Assembly (NCBI GenBank): GCA_002697225.1
Contig: NZUQ01000029.1
Coordinates: 1 to 6,618 of the forward strand
Direction of reading: 5' to 3'
Source: Candidatus Poribacteria bacterium
GTDB taxonomy: Bacteria; Poribacteria; WGA-4E; UBA9662
DNA length: 6,618 bases
In this document: in pieces, positions 5,335 to 6,618 of the stretch
Layout of the letters: the number at the start of each line of letters is the position of its first letter
Numbering within the stretch: position 1 is the first letter of the stretch
Position numbers and translations under genes: made by a program
The notes under the pieces: generated by a model
The model's database searches: none
What the model saw: only the letters and a program-made list of their open reading frames with translations
Told to the model about the DNA's origin: nothing

Positions 5335-6501
5335 ATGGATAACAAAGATCTTAAAGTCAGCATGATGGGTATGGTGTCTATGCAATTGGCTCAGGTAAGA
5401 CGCATTCCATTCCACACTTTGACCACTCTTTTTCTGCTTGCTGTGGCTCAACCTCTTTGGCATGGTTACCAATTTGGTGTATCTGATCATTCTATTCAGT
5501 TTTCTATCATGAACCGTATCATGGACCCAACTCTGTATCCGGGTGACCCGATGCTAGATACGGCAAAAGGATACGTAAGCTTTTTTCCTAGATTGATGAC
5601 AATTCTGATTAAAATTTTTAAGAACATAGAGTTGCTCTATTTCTCTCTCCATATTTTGTCCTATTTTTTCTATTTCGCCATCCTTTATTACATTTCAAAG
5701 CTGCTATTTGATGAAACGAGCGCGATTTTATGTGTAATATTGATGTCCACCAAAAAAATTGTATTAGGCGGTAGTTCAATTCATTTTACTGGTCTGTATC
5801 CGTCATTCCTCACTTTGCCATTCGTATTGATGGCGATCTATCTTTTTCTTAAAGAAAAGCATGCTATAGCTTACACAATCATAGGTGTCAGTTTAAATTT
5901 TCATACCTTAGTTGCGGGCCATGCGGTTTGCATGTTGTTATGTTACTCGCTATTTTCTGTTGTCTCAAAAAAGATTCATTTCGGACAGTTAGCGAAATAC
6001 GTCGGTACGCTTGTTCTCTTCGCTTCTCCAACCATTATCTGGATATTTTCGACCCACGGTGAAATGACTGATGAATGGATACGGTTGTTGCGAGTCCGAT
6101 CTTCTCATCATAGCTTTCCGCTTTCTTGGTCGAGCGCACACTACGTCAATTATTTGCTGTTTCTAGCCACAGGAGCATTATCATTTATTTATATCCCTAG
6201 GCTCGAGTCTCATCGCAAGATGCTGGCCTTTATTCTAGCCATAGGAGGCTTATGCGTAATTGGACTTATATTTTCTGAATACTATCCGGTCAAATCTGTA
6301 CTGCGGGGACAGCTTTTCCGCAGTACCAATTTCCTGACAATCTTCTGTGTGATTTATATTTCCAATTATCTTTATCACTGCTGGCAAAAAAGTGTTTTAC
6401 ACAAAGTTACGACAGCCATTATTTTCATTTCTCTATTTCTACCATCGAATATCGAATTTCAATTTACTTGTTTTGGGACTTATATTGGCCGTCATAGCTG
6501 A
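5335..6501 (+). CDS. Polytopic membrane protein of unknown function, probably cut short by a frameshift
   Basis: I do not recognise a named family. The 388-residue product is an integral inner-membrane protein with roughly ten hydrophobic segments, near 28-43, 98-122, 127-146, 152-172, 178-211 (possibly two), 218-239, 270-288, 295-314, 332-349 and 356-370. After the first segment comes a polar loop with GYQFGVSDHS (44-53) and MDPTLYPGDPMLD (63-75). An Asp-containing loop after the first helix, followed by many helices, recalls GT-C type lipid-linked sugar transferases, but this is only a resemblance and I see no decisive motif. A basic patch (RVRSSHH, 253-259) sits between helices. The last 12 or so residues (FTCFGTYIGRHS) are unlike the rest. 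From 6464 the next frame keeps coding for membrane-like sequence to the window edge, so the stop at 6501 is probably not the true end. The gene is transcribed away from the acetyltransferase gene. Confidence 0.75.
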   Translation: MDNKDLKVSMMGMVSMQLAQVRRIPFHTLTTLFLLAVAQPLWHGYQFGVSDHSIQFSIMNRIMDPTLYPGDPMLDTAKGYVSFFPRLMTILIKIFKNIELLYFSLHILSYFFYFAILYYISKLLFDETSAILCVILMSTKKIVLGGSSIHFTGLYPSFLTLPFVLMAIYLFLKEKHAIAYTIIGVSLNFHTLVAGHAVCMLLCYSLFSVVSKKIHFGQLAKYVGTLVLFASPTIIWIFSTHGEMTDEWIRLLRVRSSHHSFPLSWSSAHYVNYLLFLATGALSFIYIPRLESHRKMLAFILAIGGLCVIGLIFSEYYPVKSVLRGQLFRSTNFLTIFCVIYISNYLYHCWQKSVLHKVTTAIIFISLFLPSNIEFQFTCFGTYIGRHS

Positions 6502-6618
6502 AAACCTTGTTAGGAACAACAACAGGAGCTATAAACAACCAAATGATGAAATGGGTAAGGAAAGCCCGTCAAGCTATTCTAGCCGGCTCCTTTGGATTTC
6601 AATTTTCGCCTTGGTAGC
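6464..6618 (+). other. Out-of-frame continuation of the membrane protein, open to the window edge
   Basis: In the frame shifted +1 from the upstream gene there are 51 sense codons from 6464 to 6616 and no stop before the window ends. The translation starts with a strong hydrophobic helix (LLVLGLILAVIAENL), then a polar loop with NNNRSYKQPNDEMGKE, then the start of another hydrophobic stretch (RLLWISIFALV). This matches the helix-loop-helix style of the gene upstream. The two frames are both open from at least 6362 to 6501, so the crossing point lies in that overlap, most likely about 6450-6464, near runs such as GAATTTCAATTTAC. An earlier slip at the A6 run (6386-6391) is possible. It could be a real mutation, a sequence error or, less likely, programmed frameshifting. 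Confidence 0.6.

Overview
The window looks like bacterial chromosomal DNA. Genes are compact, start codons follow Shine-Dalgarno sites, the standard genetic code fits, and G+C by eye is in the low-to-mid 40s percent. It holds five complete or nearly complete protein genes plus the 3' part of a sixth at the left edge. No gene fixes the species. A multi-HEAT-repeat protein, an ADHFE1-type transhydrogenase and a GNAT protein with a very acidic tail would suit an uncultured, possibly marine or symbiotic lineage (Poribacteria-like genomes come to mind). That placement is a guess from gene style, not evidence.

Left part (1-2668, + strand). The 3' part of a dihydrofolate reductase gene overlaps thymidylate synthase (thyA) by four bases (ATGA). 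A soluble 438-residue protein follows 48 nt later, made almost wholly of about 13 HEAT repeats of 31 residues. ThyA turns dUMP into dTMP and oxidises methylene-tetrahydrofolate to dihydrofolate, which DHFR reduces again, so the first two genes form one metabolic module. The HEAT protein has its own ribosome binding site and probably shares the transcript, but nothing shows that it works in folate metabolism.

Middle part (2669-4263). A 26-codon reading frame with a good Shine-Dalgarno site sits in the gap after the HEAT gene. It is followed by a 425-residue iron-dependent alcohol dehydrogenase family protein that resembles animal hydroxyacid-oxoacid transhydrogenase (ADHFE1) closely over its full length. 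A strong hairpin (4200-4233) lies between this gene and the convergent gene beyond it.

Right part (4264-6618). A minus-strand GNAT-type acetyltransferase with an acidic C-terminal tail is separated by a 504-nt AT-rich gap, with no convincing gene, from a divergently oriented polytopic membrane protein. The membrane gene reads to a stop at 6501. A second frame, shifted by one base, continues from about 6464 to the window edge with further membrane-like sequence, so the gene is probably frameshifted (by mutation or sequence error) and runs past the window.

I see no rRNA, tRNA, CRISPR array, insertion sequence or obvious prophage. No clearly new multi-gene system is visible. The points most worth checking are the frameshift in the membrane gene, the small reading frame at 2687-2767, and the HEAT protein next to the dTMP genes.
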